Source: Ephemerocybe angulata (taxonomy: Eukaryota; Basidiomycota; Agaricomycetes; Agaricales; Psathyrellaceae). From it: DNA of 64,000 nucleotides. Both the position numbers and the translations under genes were made by a program. The stretch is from assembly GCA_013368325.1 (NCBI GenBank), contig JAACJK010000221.1, positions 310,001 to 374,000 of the forward strand, given 5' to 3'. Of the stretch, positions 45,801-57,389 are shown one piece after another (position 1 is the stretch's first letter; every line of letters starts with the position of its first letter). The notes below the pieces were generated by a model. That model was given only the letters and a program-made list of their open reading frames with translations. It ran no database searches and was not told where the DNA came from.

Positions 45801-48005
45801 TTAGCTCAGCTGCACCATCGATGCATCCTGCACCGGCCCATTCGAGCCGTCAAACGACTGCCCAGCCGGCACCTCATTCACAACCGTGCCCTGCCCCGTC
45901 GTCCCCAACGGCACACCGAGCGCCTGCGCAGCGACGCTCCCCGGCAGCGCGTGGCCCCCCGTCTTCGCAAGGTCCGCCTTCACACCGTCAAACAGCCTCT
46001 TCAAGCCAAGCCGCTCGTTCACCAGCGCGACCCGCGCGGCCTCCAAGCTCTTCCGCTCGTCCTCCAGCACCTCCTCGAGCTCCTCGAACTGCGTCATCTT
46101 CATCTCGAGCTTGGTCAGCGTGAGCTTGATCAGCGACGCAAGTGTGCTCTTGATCTGCGCGTCCTCGGCGTCCGCGAGCGTCTGTGCGGCCTTGGCGGAC
46201 GACTTGAGCGCGAGGTGCGCTGCGCGTGCGACTTTGGAGTGGGGGAGGGCGGGCGTCTTCTTCGATGATGATGAAGCGGCGGTTGAGTCCACGGCCATCC
46301 CGTCCGACTCGCCGCCTTCTGTCTGCTGCTTCTCGCCCGACGACTCGCCGGCCTTGTCCTCATCCATCTTGTCGTCCTCCTTGTTCTTGGCCTCCTGCTC
46401 CTCCGCAGCCGCATCACCCTCCTCGCCCTCCGCCTTCGCCGTCTTCTCGCCCCCACCAGTAAGCTCATGCAGCGCCGTCTTCGCCGCCTCCGACGCCACC
46501 GCGGGGTTTACAACACCCGCGAGGAACGCGACGACGCTCATAACAGGGTTATCCGCCTGTTCAAACGGTATCCTCCCAAACCTCAGCGGACCCATCGATC
46601 CCTCCGTGTTCAGGTAAGGATCCTCAATCGGCAGCTCCAGGAACTTGCGCAGACACTGCTGGGCGGACCGCGACCCAACGTGCTCCTCCACCTTCACCCA
46701 GTCGTCGTCGTACATCTCCACGGCCTCAAGCAGGAGCAGTATCTCCTGGTCCGACCAGTCGCCCCCGCTCCCGTTGCCGTGGTTCACGGCCTCCGCCTGG
46801 CTCGTGAGCTTGACAAAGTCGCCGCTGAACATCGACGACGGGAACCGTCCATCCAGATAACACGGCGCGCAGATCTCGTACTTCTTGTCTTTGAGCGAGT
46901 GGTAGCGCAGGAGGGTGCAGTCCGCCCCGCAGGTGTCGCAGGTGTGGATCGTCGGCGCGGGGGTCGTCCCGTTCGCCTTCACCGGGGCCGCGCCGTTTGC
47001 GAGGGTCGCCGCCTCGCCAGAGGTGACAGCCCGGGATGTCTTGGCTGTCGTTTGGTAGATGTTGGAGCGGAGTTCGAGGGATGCAGGTGCCGCGGTGGGC
47101 CCGGGCTGCTGCTGCTGCTGCTGCTGTCTGCCGTTCGCCGCCGCGGCGGGGTTGGTGGGGCGGGTACCGGGGTGCACAGACTGCAGCCCCCTCGGTGTGT
47201 CAAGGACGACGCGGAAGTGTCCAGTGAAAGGCGGCGCGAGCGCCGCGGGCCGTTGTTCAGGGTCAATCTGCAGCACATCCAGCGTGGATCAGCACCCTAC
47301 CACACGCAGGGCCAGAGCTACTCGTACCTGGTAGTTGATGAGCCCCCACTGTTCCAAGAACGCGTGCACGCGCATGATTGCACAGACGTCGCCGGCGAGA
47401 TTCCTGCGGCACGCGGTCACCGTCAGGTACTCCGTCGGGCGCAGGCGGTAGGTGTTGATCATGAAGTCGCGGTAGTCCTTGTATATCGCGGGGGTCTTGC
47501 TGCGGTTGCGCGAGTTGAAGAACTCGGGCAGGGCGCGGCGCTCGACGGGGTGGATCTTGCTCATGTCGAACCACGCAGAGTACGAGGGGATGATGACCTC
47601 GTGCGTCTGCGCTGCGAGGTACTTGCGCGCCTGCTCTTCCAGCCGCAGCCGCGTCGCCTCGAGCTGTGCGGGGTCCTCAGCGTCGTCGTCGTCCCCCGAG
47701 TCGCCCTCGTCGTCGCCGCCCTCCGCCATCGACACATCTGCGCCGTCCTCGTCGTCTGCGTCCTTGTCCTTCAGCGTCCGCGTCTTGCCCGAGCCCGTCT
47801 CGGGTGTGGAGTACGACGAGGAAGGGTCGTTTGGCAGGTTTCCTATGTCGCCTGATTGGATGGGTTCGAGCTCGCTGCGTTTCCCTGATGCGTTCTCCGG
47901 ATCGACGGGGGAGGCCCCCTGGTTTTGTGATGGGACCGTCAGCTTGATCTTTTTGGACTCGGAGAGCCCGAGCGCAGATGAGCCGGAGCGTTTTGGCGTG
48001 TCCAT
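45801..48005 (-). CDS. SWI/SNF and RSC remodelling complex subunit, SWI3/RSC8
   Basis: This encodes a core scaffold subunit of SWI/SNF-type chromatin remodellers. Two exons, 48005-47328 and 47267-45801, give 714 residues. The ATG at 48005 starts [16 protein letters not shown]. An acidic region leads into a SWIRM domain at about 135-230 ([57 protein letters not shown]). After a short polyglutamine run comes a ZZ-type zinc finger near 333 ([17 protein letters not shown]), then a SANT domain at about 395-440 ([40 protein letters not shown]). A C-terminal SWIRM-associated coiled-coil region is rich in Ala, Lys and Glu. Domain order and length match the family. Only one intron is present. Confidence 0.95.
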
Positions 48006-49148
48006 GGCCAGGGATTAATGCAGTTCAATGCAACTCACGTTGAATCGCAAATGTGAGCTGTTGCTTGACTCTATTTGGCAATACCTTCCGCGCGTACACA
48101 GAGCCAAATACCAGCCTCGTCGTCCGGCCTGGGTCACTTCTGTGTACCCGTCAACGTTCAACCTTCCACTGCGGGATAGGACTCTCGACTCAGAATAACT
48201 CAGCCACAACGACCGAAGGAGCGCGACACCTATGATAGAGGACACAAGGTTAGGATGTGACGTACATGAGGGGGGAGAGGTGAAAGTTCAAGCATTCGAT
48301 GAATGTAACCTCGATTGCTGTTTACTCGATTCTGACCCTTGCAGAATTCATCAAATTCGACGGCACTCTCAATTTGAGACAAGGTCAGCAACGGAGACTA
48401 GCTCGACAGCGATGTTACGGGGACACCTTGGATGAGCTTTGACCAAATTCGCAGCTCAACTGAAGCTGCTGGCCTATCGGTGCTCTGGGCTTTGGAGGAA
48501 AGGAGCTCTAATGAAGTCAGCGATATCTGGGCACCAGCAGTGGACTGGAATCAAGGTCGCCCACACAACTACACCATGGCCTTGGATCTTTGGATTCAGG
48601 GGCCATCTAACGCCTTGCCTCTCTATTGGATTTGCTCCATGAATATGCTGTGGCACAGAGGCGGCTCGGTTCTGGATTTCCGGCCTATCGAAGATCCATG
48701 TTCCTGGAAGCACGGGCTTCCTGTGGCCGTTCATAGATAGCCCACTCAGCTGTCGTATGGCATCTGTCGATTCACGCAATTGTACAGCAACTCGGCATCA
48801 CTGCGGCTCGACAGCCACCTTTGAAATTGCACCAGCTGTCCGACAAGGCCCCCAGTCTATCAGAGGTTCAAGTTTCACGTTGGCCCAACCTGACCTCCTT
48901 ACTGGCTTTACTTTGTCTATCCACGTCTTCCGTAGGCGACATGAACCAGATTAGGTCCAACACGTTGCGTGTATGGGCTGTATTGTGGCGCCAAGATCAC
49001 TTTCCAATTGTCGAATTCAAGTTCCTTGATGACAGCCCACAGCGCACCTCGTAAGTCCGGCTATTGTTGTGCGCAAATTTGGTAACGTGGGCTTCTCAGG
49101 TCTCTGGCCTGTTATTTAAAATTGGGGAGCAGACACTTGAGCCCAGAA
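48006..49148. other. Divergent intergenic region
   Basis: About 1.1 kb separates the divergent SWI3/RSC8 gene (-) and arrestin-like gene (+). No coding signal was recognised. Confidence 0.45.
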
Positions 49149-49154
49149 TATAAG
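49149..49154 (+). promoter_or_regulatory. TATA box for the arrestin-like gene
   Basis: TATAAG lies 48 bases upstream of the ATG at 49203 on the same strand, a short but typical distance in these genes. Confidence 0.4.
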
Positions 49155-49202
49155 TGGTACACAGATCATACCGCCTTCGCCCATATACTCCACCGTGTAC
49201 AA

Positions 49203-50989
49203 TGGACACGAGAAATCCTCCTCGATACTCCACTCTTTCTCTTGCGACGTTACCCGTCTACCCGACTGCTGGTGACTTGGATATCTCCTCCATAAATGAT
49301 GCCCGCCAATCCTTCGAGTTCTGCATCGAGAACACCTCGAGTTCCGAAGGGCGTCAAGCCTGGGCTACCCTGTCCTTGCTGAGCACTGTTCCGCCTGGGC
49401 TCCAGCGCCCTAGATATCGAGGCGGAGAAAGCGTTGAGGGTACAGTCACTCTTGACTTGAAGCGTCCTCGTACAATTACCTCCATCTCCGTTCTGGTGGG
49501 TGCCATTCCGTCGTTTTCCGCTGATGGCGCGGACGCTGATATCATTTTAGCTACGAGGGCGCATGGTGACCAGCTCTCTCTCGGATGGAAGTCACCTTTT
49601 CCTCGAGGTCGCCCATCCCATCTGGGACAGCACTATGGGCGCCCCAGCGCCGCTGGATGAGCAGGAACTATTGTCACCTGTGTCGCCCACAAGAGGAAAT
49701 TTCGCGGCGAGTGGGAGGCTCAACGGCCGTTACGAGTGGCCGTTCTCATTTACATTCCCAACCGAGTTCCAAAACCTTCCGGTGGCAACGAAGCACCCCA
49801 GTAGGGAGAACATTGCTACAACCTACTTGACCCCACAGACCGTTCTAGAGAGGGGTATAAACGCGGACATCACTTATGAGGTTGTTTTGAAGATCGCGAC
49901 GGGGGGCTTGTTCAAAACAAAGCACAGGTAGTATTTATTCGCTTCGGCTCCTCATCGCCAAATGAACCAATCTAATAAATTTTACCAAGGGTTACCGCCA
50001 CGGTCTTGTATGTTCCGCTTATTCGGCCACCTCCCCTCCCGCCTTTGCGAGCCAGCGCATATTTAAACGCTACATATCTCGTTGGGCCTGAAGATGACCC
50101 CACCGGATGGAAAATGTTGCCCAAGATGAACTTCAGCGTTGCCACAGTCGACGCTCACAATCCCTCCTCCGTCGACGTTGAATGCAGCGTAAGCACATCG
50201 GCTTACTTTCAAATTTCAATCGTCTCTGATAAATCCACAGGCTTACATTGCGAACCCAACCGTGTATACGCGGGGCACCGTGATTCCATGCTTCCTCATA
50301 TGCAGAACCAGAGGCGCAGAGAACGCCACTCGCAGTGCTACCCTCCTCCAGGCTTTCGTCGCGCAGCAATGTGTCGCCCTGACGCTCTTCCAGAGGGTGC
50401 ACTACCATGAAGACCCAAGGCAGGCACTATCGTCCAAGTTCGGGCACGATATGAAAGCTGGGGGATCGAAAGATGACCGAGCAAACCATACAGAGCAATG
50501 CGGGGTTGCAGTATGGTGGCCGCCCACAATGGCGGTTACCGACGCAGACTACGGACAGTCACAATCGGCGGCTCGGTCCTCCTGCCTAGAGGGGGAGATC
50601 CACCTTGACTTGGGGCACTTGCCGTCCTGCGAGACGCCATTCTTCCAGGTTTCGGTGAGTACCAAATTATATCGATATACCAGGATGCACGTTGATACCC
50701 ATCACTTCACCTGCAGCATGCTGTTTCGGCTTCTCTTAATCCAACCCAAAGCTTGGTCATAACCATCCTCAGAGACTCCCAGCGTTCTGGTAGAAGCGGT
50801 CCAAGCAAGCTTCCTGAGCAGCACGACAGCATCAGTCAGCTCTCCACAGCCCCGGTTCGGATCGTCACTGCTCATGCTGAACACGGTCCCAGCCCGACTC
50901 CTTTCACGCCCGCTCCTCCTAGAAGGCAGAAGGATGCTTCTTTGGTCCAGGACGTTCGGTACGGCGTTCCTCGCGGTACATACCGTTAA
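49203..50989 (+). CDS. Arrestin-like protein
   Basis: This resembles Agaricomycete arrestin-like proteins, beta-sandwich adaptors that in yeast link membrane cargo to ubiquitin ligases. Exons are about 49203-49495, 49551-49927, 49990-50188, 50241-50654 and 50718-50989. The ATG at 49203 gives MDTRNPPRYSTLSLATLPVY. The N-terminal arrestin half shows RYRGGESVEGTVTLDLKRPR, LFLEVAHPIWDSTMG, GRYEWPFSFTFPTEF and LERGINADITYEVVLKIATG. The C-terminal half shows VLYVPLIRPPPLPPL, VYTRGTVIPCFLICRTRG and CLEGEIHLDLGHLPSCETPF. The tail is Ser/Pro-rich (PTPFTPAPPRRQKDAS), where some arrestins carry ubiquitin-ligase-binding motifs; no PPxY motif of the standard kind is evident in the last exon. Cargo is unknown. 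Confidence 0.85.
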
Positions 50990-51330
50990 TCTGAGTGTCC
51001 CTACTACGATCAAATATATGATTCCCAACTGAACTCAACCACCCTTTCTGGGCGTCTTCAAATTGAATGGTTGTTTGGCATGAGGAAGTAGGTAGATCTC
51101 AAAAGTCGGCACAGCGTATCACTTGAAGATCAGGACCATTGGTCCACTTGACCTTACAAACACTGGCCTCGATTAGATATCTCTGTTCAACAGGTATAGA
51201 AGGTAATTGGTGAAATTTGAAAGTCCACGCAAAAGTCGATAATTTAGCACTAAACAAGTAATTGTCCAGGGAAAACGGCAAAGCGAAATTTCCATAGCAT
51301 TCAGAAAGGAGTCCGTTCCCAAACCATCGC

Positions 51331-53933
51331 CTAATCTCCGTCGCAAGTCCCATCTGGACCATTCCTAAGCTTGTTCTTCGGCCACGGTTGCCCATACTGA
51401 GCCCAGGTCGTGAGGTTGGGATTCGTATAGACCTCCTTGTAGCTGTCATCCCCGTTAGTATCAGTACTCGCGCTCAAAGCAAAGACGCGACTCACTTCTC
51501 AATATAAGCAGCAGTCGGGTGGTCATCTGGGTCACAGCCAATTCTAATCGAGTTCTTGGGCTGGTACACGCGCACATAATCGATAGCCATCTTCGCCGGG
51601 AACGTCAGCGCATCGAAGTCGATAGTCGCAAAGTTCGTGGAGAAGCCCAGGTTTAGAATGATATACTACTCAGCGCCGTTAGCCTCAACAGCTTCAAATA
51701 GATTCACGGGTACGCACCATCGGCTCTTCGCTGATAGCCCTCCCGGAGATTTCTGTGAGAGGGTCCGCCCGCAGCGCCGACTGAAAGATAGTCCACGCCG
51801 GCTTGTTGTCGTTAACCCACGTAATATACGCATCGTCGTATCTGCATTCACCTTGTCAGAGATTCTTTCGAAATCAAGAGTCGCTACTACTCACCCAGGT
51901 TTATACTCAAACCCGTACTTCGCGAACTGGCCACCATCGAGTTCATATGCCTGTTGATTGGTGACAGTCACACCACTCGTCGTCTGTTGCCACACTCCTC
52001 CAACATATGTGTTGTACTCCGTGATGCTTGTATTGTAAAACTCGACTTCTCCCGACGTGTTGAAGATCGCATATTGCGCCTGAGAGTAATATTTAGAGGT
52101 CAGCGGTAGCGCCACTGAGCAAGACATGCAGACCTACATTGAAGGGGGCCCATTGACCCGATTGGGAGACAATACCATGGCCCTTCTCTATTGAAGCCTC
52201 GAAGATATCGATTTCCGGTGCCGATCGTCCGACGTATGTGCCGTTCTTATACATGGGACCAGGATGGGGCTCCCCAGGGCATGTGCAGGCAGCTAATGGG
52301 CGCCATATCAGCCACCAAGAACAGAGGCATAAGATAGAGAAGACGCACATAACCGCTGCCCTGGCAAGAACGATAACAAGTTGCCGTTGCCCTTGTCACC
52401 AGGTCCCTGAGCAGCAGCAGGTGTTTGCGTTCCGGGCCACGTCTGGTTGTGAAGAGTTCCAACGTCGCAGGCTTCGTATGAATACGGCCACTTGAGAGAA
52501 GAATTTAGCTAGGGTACCTTAAGCAAGACGTAGTAAGCAACATACCAGTCCCTCGTTTGAAGCACCGTACGCAGCCCTCCCAAGATTGCCCATGGTCCAG
52601 CTGATGACGCATGTCAATGAGGATATGGATAGGTGTGGGAGGATGAACTCACGCGCCAGGCCAAAATCCAGGGACGTTGTTGTTACCAGGCAGGCGAACG
52701 GAAACTTCGATTAGGCCACCAGTAAAGCAGAATTTGTTCCTAATCAAAGGTCAGACTCAATTCGGTGATCTATTTTACTCTCATCGCCCACCATGACTGG
52801 AGCTAAAGAAGCCCGTCAGTTCTTGTTTCACGGCTCTAGGAAACGGGACACTCACCATCCCCGACTTGTAGTTCAAATTGTGGTTTAGCGTCGGATCGTC
52901 GACTTTCTCCAGCGTAAATTCAAGGGAGCCATTCCTAGTAGTAGCCTGCTCAGGGTCATACCATTCCAAATCGTTCTAAAAGGGCGCCATTAACGCGATT
53001 CCACATCCAAGCGCCCGCTATCCACTTACGGTACCCCAATAATGCAGGTCCGCCGCCTCCCAGTACGGGTCATCCCCCGGGTGGAACGTCCTGCCCTCCT
53101 GCTCAAACTCGTCGGAAAACACCAACACCAGCTCCTCCCCAGAATGATACCCCTTGATCGTATACGCCTCCTTCGGCGTGTCACGGTCAATGAGCCCAAA
53201 GTTGCCTGGGAGCTCAGGTATCTGCCCCGTCGCGTTGATTCCCCCAAGGTTGAACCCGCCTTGCGTCGACATATTGATTCCGCGCACTCGCGAATAAATG
53301 GGATATCCGGCACTGCACACGTTCACAGTCAAGAGTTAGTTAGAAACAGGCCTTTTCTGTAGTTAGATTGGATGAAAGCGGACGTACAAAAGCATGAGCA
53401 GGCCTAAGATCAACACTACCAAGAACCCTAGGTTAACGAACCCGCGCATCGAGAACGAGCACCTGCGATCGAACTTGGCGTCTTTTTGTGCATCGGGGTT
53501 GTGGAGCGCATCGTCCGGTTCCGGGTCGCCAATGAGGAGGGGCGTACCCCACTGTGCCGGAGAGGGCGATAGCGAGAACTACGACGGCACACCCAACGTC
53601 AGCGATTTTCCTCCGCGTTTACGACAACGGCGCACCTTCTCAGACATCGACGAATGCCTGTAATTGAAATTGCCGCCCTGAAAAACGCCCCAAAAATGAA
53701 CAACGACGCGTATATGAGGTTCCTCCGCGAGTTTCAAGAAATAGGGAAAAACGCACCCCTGGCCCTCCTACGAACGACGATGCGCTGCTCATGAGCCCGC
53801 TCTGGCTCATATACGAGTCGTGCCTGCTTCCCCCGCTGTTATTGTCCCCAGCTTCGGAGGCCAGGAGGTTTGCCTCTGACCAGTTTCTCGTTAGAGGGCT
53901 GGAGGGATTCGTGCCGGAGAAATGGCCCGCCAT
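51331..53933 (-). CDS. GH16 beta-glucan synthesis-associated protein, KRE6/SKN1 family
   Basis: This encodes a type II membrane glycosidase-fold protein needed for cell-wall beta-1,6-glucan in yeast. The ATG at 53933 begins [20 protein letters not shown]. The next coding exon gives RHSSMSEK and then [19 protein letters not shown], followed by a single transmembrane helix [16 protein letters not shown] near the exon end. The lumenal GH16 domain begins [15 protein letters not shown] and contains [35 protein letters not shown] and the catalytic signature [11 protein letters not shown] with its Glu/Asp/Glu. Later exons encode [48 protein letters not shown] and [20 protein letters not shown], ending GPDGTCDGD. 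About ten introns interrupt it. All conserved blocks are present, and it pairs functionally with the GH5 glucanase at 15890-18816. Confidence 0.93.
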
Positions 53934-54940
53934 GACGAATAATCAGATAAACTGCAAGTCTGCCGGAGGGTTCAAGAGTCTCTGTATGATTTTCGTCGTC
54001 GTCGCCTGCAGCAGTGTCGAGAGCGAGGTAAAGGCGAACTAGCTTTAGCCTGCGCTAGGGTGGTTAGGGGAAGAGAAAGAAGGTTGGGTTGGCTCCAGTG
54101 GAGCAAGCGCAGCGATACTGCAAAAGGCATTTCTGCGGCAAAAAGTAGTGCAGCCTGGGGTTTCTGGAAATCGTAGTGCCTTAGTGAGGTCAGTACAAAC
54201 TTCAAAGCAACGGCCCCGGCTAATCTTTGCACGCGATCTCATTTCTGCATAAAGAAGGTCTGCCCCTATGCTTCTTCCTCATTTTCCTGCCTTCCAAGTT
54301 GTATCCTGCTTCTATCTCCCGACCTCGCGACTGCTTAACTGGCTTTGTTAGAGGTAAACTGGGTGTGCTCGACTCCAGTAACACGCGCTTATGACGAAGC
54401 TGCACTGAGGTCATCACGGTGGAAACTGCCCGCGTACGTGACAACTCGAAACTGCCCCTGGGGGCTGCGGATCGACATCGCCACCTCGGTATGGATTCCA
54501 TATCCCGGGTGCTGTTGGTATCGGCATGCCGACTGTCGACAGCGGCCCGCGAAGGAGAGGAGGAGGCTGGAGGAGGACTCGGCCTTCGAAGAGTTCATTC
54601 AAGACTTCCATATGCACCTTCACGGTATGTAGCTACCTTTCAATCGTGTGGGTATACTACACACGTAGGAGTTCGCTGAACTAGAGCGGGAAAATTAAGG
54701 GCTGGATGCAGTCGACGATTAGAGTACGGCATGGGCGCTAAACTCCCTCGCCACATGTCTAAACCACGAAGAACATATTCGGTTTCGTATTCCAGGACTT
54801 ATCAGCACTCTAAACGCGTGGCTCGGACAGAGACGTAATCGATTAGCCCCCTGTAAGAACCAAGGAGGCGCTTCGTGCCAAGACCCCAAGACCCCCAAGG
54901 CACCAGGAGCCGAGGCACCGGAAGCGGTGGATGGACTCAT

Positions 54941-54967
54941 TCTCAGCGTACAAGCGCCATCCACCTA
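54941..54967 (+). repeat. 27-bp dispersed repeat, copy 1
   Basis: The 27 bases beginning TCTCAGCGTACAAGCGCC and ending CATCCACCTA occur again without a mismatch at 56057-56083, in the same orientation. Confidence 0.85.
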
Positions 54968-54980
54968 TTCCTGGACACTT

Positions 54981-55256
54981 TAGTGTACAGGTTTGTAAAA
55001 AGGATGGCAGGAAAACGAACGATGCTCGAACACGGATTTCCTTTTTGGGACGATGCATAGTTTGTCGAGTGGTAGCGAGGTCTCGCAATGACGCTAAGGC
55101 CCGTGGTTCGACCCTGAATAGTGTACAGGTTTGTAAAAAGGATGGCATGAAAACGAACGATGCTCGAACACGGATTTCCTTTTCGGGAATACTATTAGAT
55201 TGTCGAGTGGTAGCGAGGCCTGGCGAGAAGGGTGATCATGAAGCCCATGGTTCGAA
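54981..55256 (+). repeat. Tandem 138-bp duplication with tRNA-like boxes
   Basis: Copy 1 is about 54981-55118 and copy 2 about 55119-55256, with roughly 80-90 percent identity by eye. Each starts TAGTGTACAGGTTTGTAAAA and includes CGATGCTCGAACACGGATTT. Each ends with TGTCGAGTGGTAGCGAGG, resembling a Pol III A box, and a GGTTCGA core, resembling a B box. The sequences between the boxes do not fold into a proper cloverleaf, so these are not functional tRNAs. A tRNA-derived short interspersed element is the likeliest explanation. Confidence 0.7.
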
Positions 55257-56056
55257 CCTCGTGAACGGTGAACATCATTTTACGTCCGGGACAAAGGGAT
55301 GGAACCTCAAGGCCTCAACCTCAACCTGCGAAACTCAGGAGTCAGATCATGGTATGGGTCCGACCGTCGGTTTTGATGGATGCGATTTTGGTGTTGTGGA
55401 TGACGCCCCCCGGACGGCGGGGCTGTGACCTGGAGAGTTTCGCCTCACGGTCTCCATATCGAGAGGCACGCGGGCCATCGGCAGTGTGAATGTTAGGCTA
55501 CGGTGTCTTAAGGTGTCTCGAATTTTGTGCTAATGTGCCTTTGGGATTTGCTGCGCTCAGCTGGACCAAAGTTGGACCGTGCGTGCACGCACGATGATCA
55601 TGCGCCCGAGCGCGTTGGTTTGGCCCGCGTTGGCGCGCACTGGGTCCCTCAGCTTGAGTCCCGACTCCCAACTGACTCCGAGCAGATGAACAGTTCGATG
55701 GCTGAATATACAGGGTCCTTGAGGTTAGATGACGCTTTGGTGACGCTGGTGCTAGTTCAAGTTATATGGTTGATTGACACTAAGATCCTCCTAGATCTTG
55801 AAGGCATGAGATCCCAGTGTCAAGGATGAGGTCCGGATTACTATAGGAGCTGGAAAGCGGACAAGATCCGGAAAAATAGCAGATCACAAAGCAATCGCAA
55901 AGATGGATCATGGCCTTGTTGGCGCTCGTATATTGACTGCAGTCCGGGGTCTCTCCGGGCATCATCTTGGGGGTTGAGATATGCATGAAGACTCCATTGT
56001 CCTGAGAACAGAAATCTGTGAACGAGTGTCCAGGTCTGCCCAGAGGGCTCCTTTTT

Positions 56057-56083
56057 TCTCAGCGTACAAGCGCCATCCACCTA
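56057..56083 (+). repeat. 27-bp dispersed repeat, copy 2
   Basis: This is identical to 54941-54967 and lies 40 bases upstream of the initiator tRNA gene. It may mark an edge of a larger repeated unit. Confidence 0.85.
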
Positions 56084-56122
56084 CATTGAGGTCATGTATT
56101 ATAGTATAGATAGAGATAACAC

Positions 56123-56213
56123 AGCAGCATGGCGCAGTGGTAGCGCGCGGGGCTCATAGCGTTTCTCACGCTAAGTCACTCCGAGGTCACTCGATCGAAA
56201 CGAGTTGCTGCTA
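56123..56213 (+). tRNA. Initiator tRNA-Met (CAT) with a 19-nt intron
   Basis: The acceptor stem AGCAGCA (56123-56129) pairs perfectly with TGCTGCT (56206-56212), with the discriminator base A at 56213. The D arm holds GCGCAGTGGTAGCGC. The anticodon stem is CGGGG against CTCCG, allowing one G-T pair. The anticodon CAT is at 56155-56157. After A37, 19 bases (56159-56177) fall outside the loop and are read as an intron in the canonical 37/38 position. The T arm is ACTCG, loop ATCGAAA, CGAGT; the ATCG instead of TTCG is a hallmark of eukaryotic initiator tRNA. Without the intron the molecule is 72 bases, the normal initiator length. Confidence 0.93.
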
Positions 56214-56226
56214 GAATTCGGGTTTC

Positions 56227-56246
56227 TTTTTCGCGTTCTCTTTTTT
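56227..56246 (+). terminator. Pol III terminator runs after the initiator tRNA
   Basis: A run of five T at 56227-56231 and a run of six at 56241-56246 follow 14 and 28 bases after the tRNA. Either is enough to stop RNA polymerase III. Confidence 0.7.
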
Positions 56247-56871
56247 GTTGCGAAAGCGCGAATCGCCGCTGAAGATCAAAGCCTCAAACTATGACAGCCT
56301 CTGGGCAGTGCTCCAAGTTCTCGTAGACACGTCTTCAGTGGGGAACTTCGAAGAGGACAACGTGGTGTTTTAGAGGTGTTTAAACGCAACATGCTTGAAT
56401 GACTTTAAGGGTATGTAAATAACGAGTCAAGGTGGATTCTTTGAGTCCTGGCACCATGGCGCCGCGCGCGGCATGCGGTTTGCGGAGCTCGTTGCGTGCA
56501 TGCCGTTGTGTTTTCCTTATTGCTTATTTATCTTCAATGTTGAATTGTTTTGTGGGCTAGACAAGGGTGCGTCGCGTCGACACGGAGCGTCTTGTATGAA
56601 TATCCCCGGGACAATACTGCCTTTGAAGTAACAACATCTGCAGGACAAGAGTTGCCGAGTCATGAAGCCTCCAAGCGCCTTGTCAACGTAAGCTATGCAT
56701 GTTGAAAGTCCTTGTTAAATACATCTCCAGGCTCAATCAGTTCGGCTCGCACCAATTTCACGTTGCGGGCGTTCAGCTGAGCTCGACCTCCAAATAGATG
56801 GAAGTGGTTATGGAAGCCTGATGTCTGTCCGGACACAAAAGGACCACTCTCTTCCGTCAGGAAAAGACGCA

Positions 56872-56897
56872 ATTCAGAAACATTAGTGTTTCTGAAT
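56872..56897. repeat. Perfect 11-bp inverted repeat with 4-base loop
   Basis: ATTCAGAAACA is followed, after TTAG, by its exact reverse complement. It could form a hairpin, and it sits 34 bases before the 16-bp tandem array. Confidence 0.85.
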
Positions 56898-56930
56898 CCC
56901 GGACAGTATATAAGGAAGTCGTAAGCCACC

Positions 56931-56994
56931 AGGCTTACAGGTTAGCAGGCTTACAGGTTAGCAGGCTTACAGGTTAGCAGGCTTACAGGTTAGT
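56931..56994 (+). repeat. Four tandem copies of a 16-bp unit
   Basis: The unit AGGCTTACAGGTTAGC repeats exactly three times, with a fourth copy that differs in its last base. Confidence 0.95.
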
Positions 56995-57389
56995 GGGGCC
57001 TGGCACGGCATCTATTTAACATGGACGTGTGCTAGGCCAGCCCGATCGTAGCCTGCAATAGGGTGAACAAATTCCTGGTCGAGTATAATCTAGTGACCTA
57101 CCATAGGGCATAGCACAAGGCCGCGAGAGTCAGCATATCTCGCGTTGGAACTCGTTATGTGAACATCAATGATCACGCGCCTGAGCGCTTGTTGCGAACT
57201 TCAACGAAGTGGCATAGTGCAGTGGGCTGGTTACATACATCGATCGAGGATCAAACCTTAAACGTTATCAAACACGCGTGGACGATTCGTGTCGCGCCCA
57301 CGGCTTGCCAACACCCCTCCACTGTAAGCCACTGCAAGCCACTGCACACTCTCCCTTGATCAACGGGCGCCTAACCCTCCCAAGCCAAC

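Larger units (their letters stand above)
53934..56122. other. Repeat-rich intergenic region before the tRNA
   Basis: No protein gene was recognised over 2.2 kb. It contains a tandem 138-bp duplication and one copy of a 27-bp dispersed repeat (both listed separately). The mix of duplicated segments with Pol III-like boxes suggests old short interspersed elements. Confidence 0.45.
56247..57389. other. Intergenic region with short repeats
   Basis: No gene was recognised between the tRNA and the first F-box-like gene. It holds an inverted repeat at 56872-56897 and a 16-bp tandem repeat at 56931-56994. Confidence 0.45.

Noticed and set aside
46467..47855. 462-codon + strand frame opposite SWI3/RSC8
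   Set aside because: It is the antisense of a GC-rich conserved gene whose minus-strand reading contains complete SWIRM, ZZ and SANT domains.
55060..55110. Possible tRNA gene with GTGGTAGCGA and GGTTCGA
   Set aside because: Acceptor and T stems do not pair and no anticodon arm forms, so it is called a tRNA-like repeat instead.
56693..56929. 78-codon minus-strand frame with protein-like composition
   Set aside because: It opens with GTG rather than ATG, crosses the inverted repeat and has no recognisable similarity.
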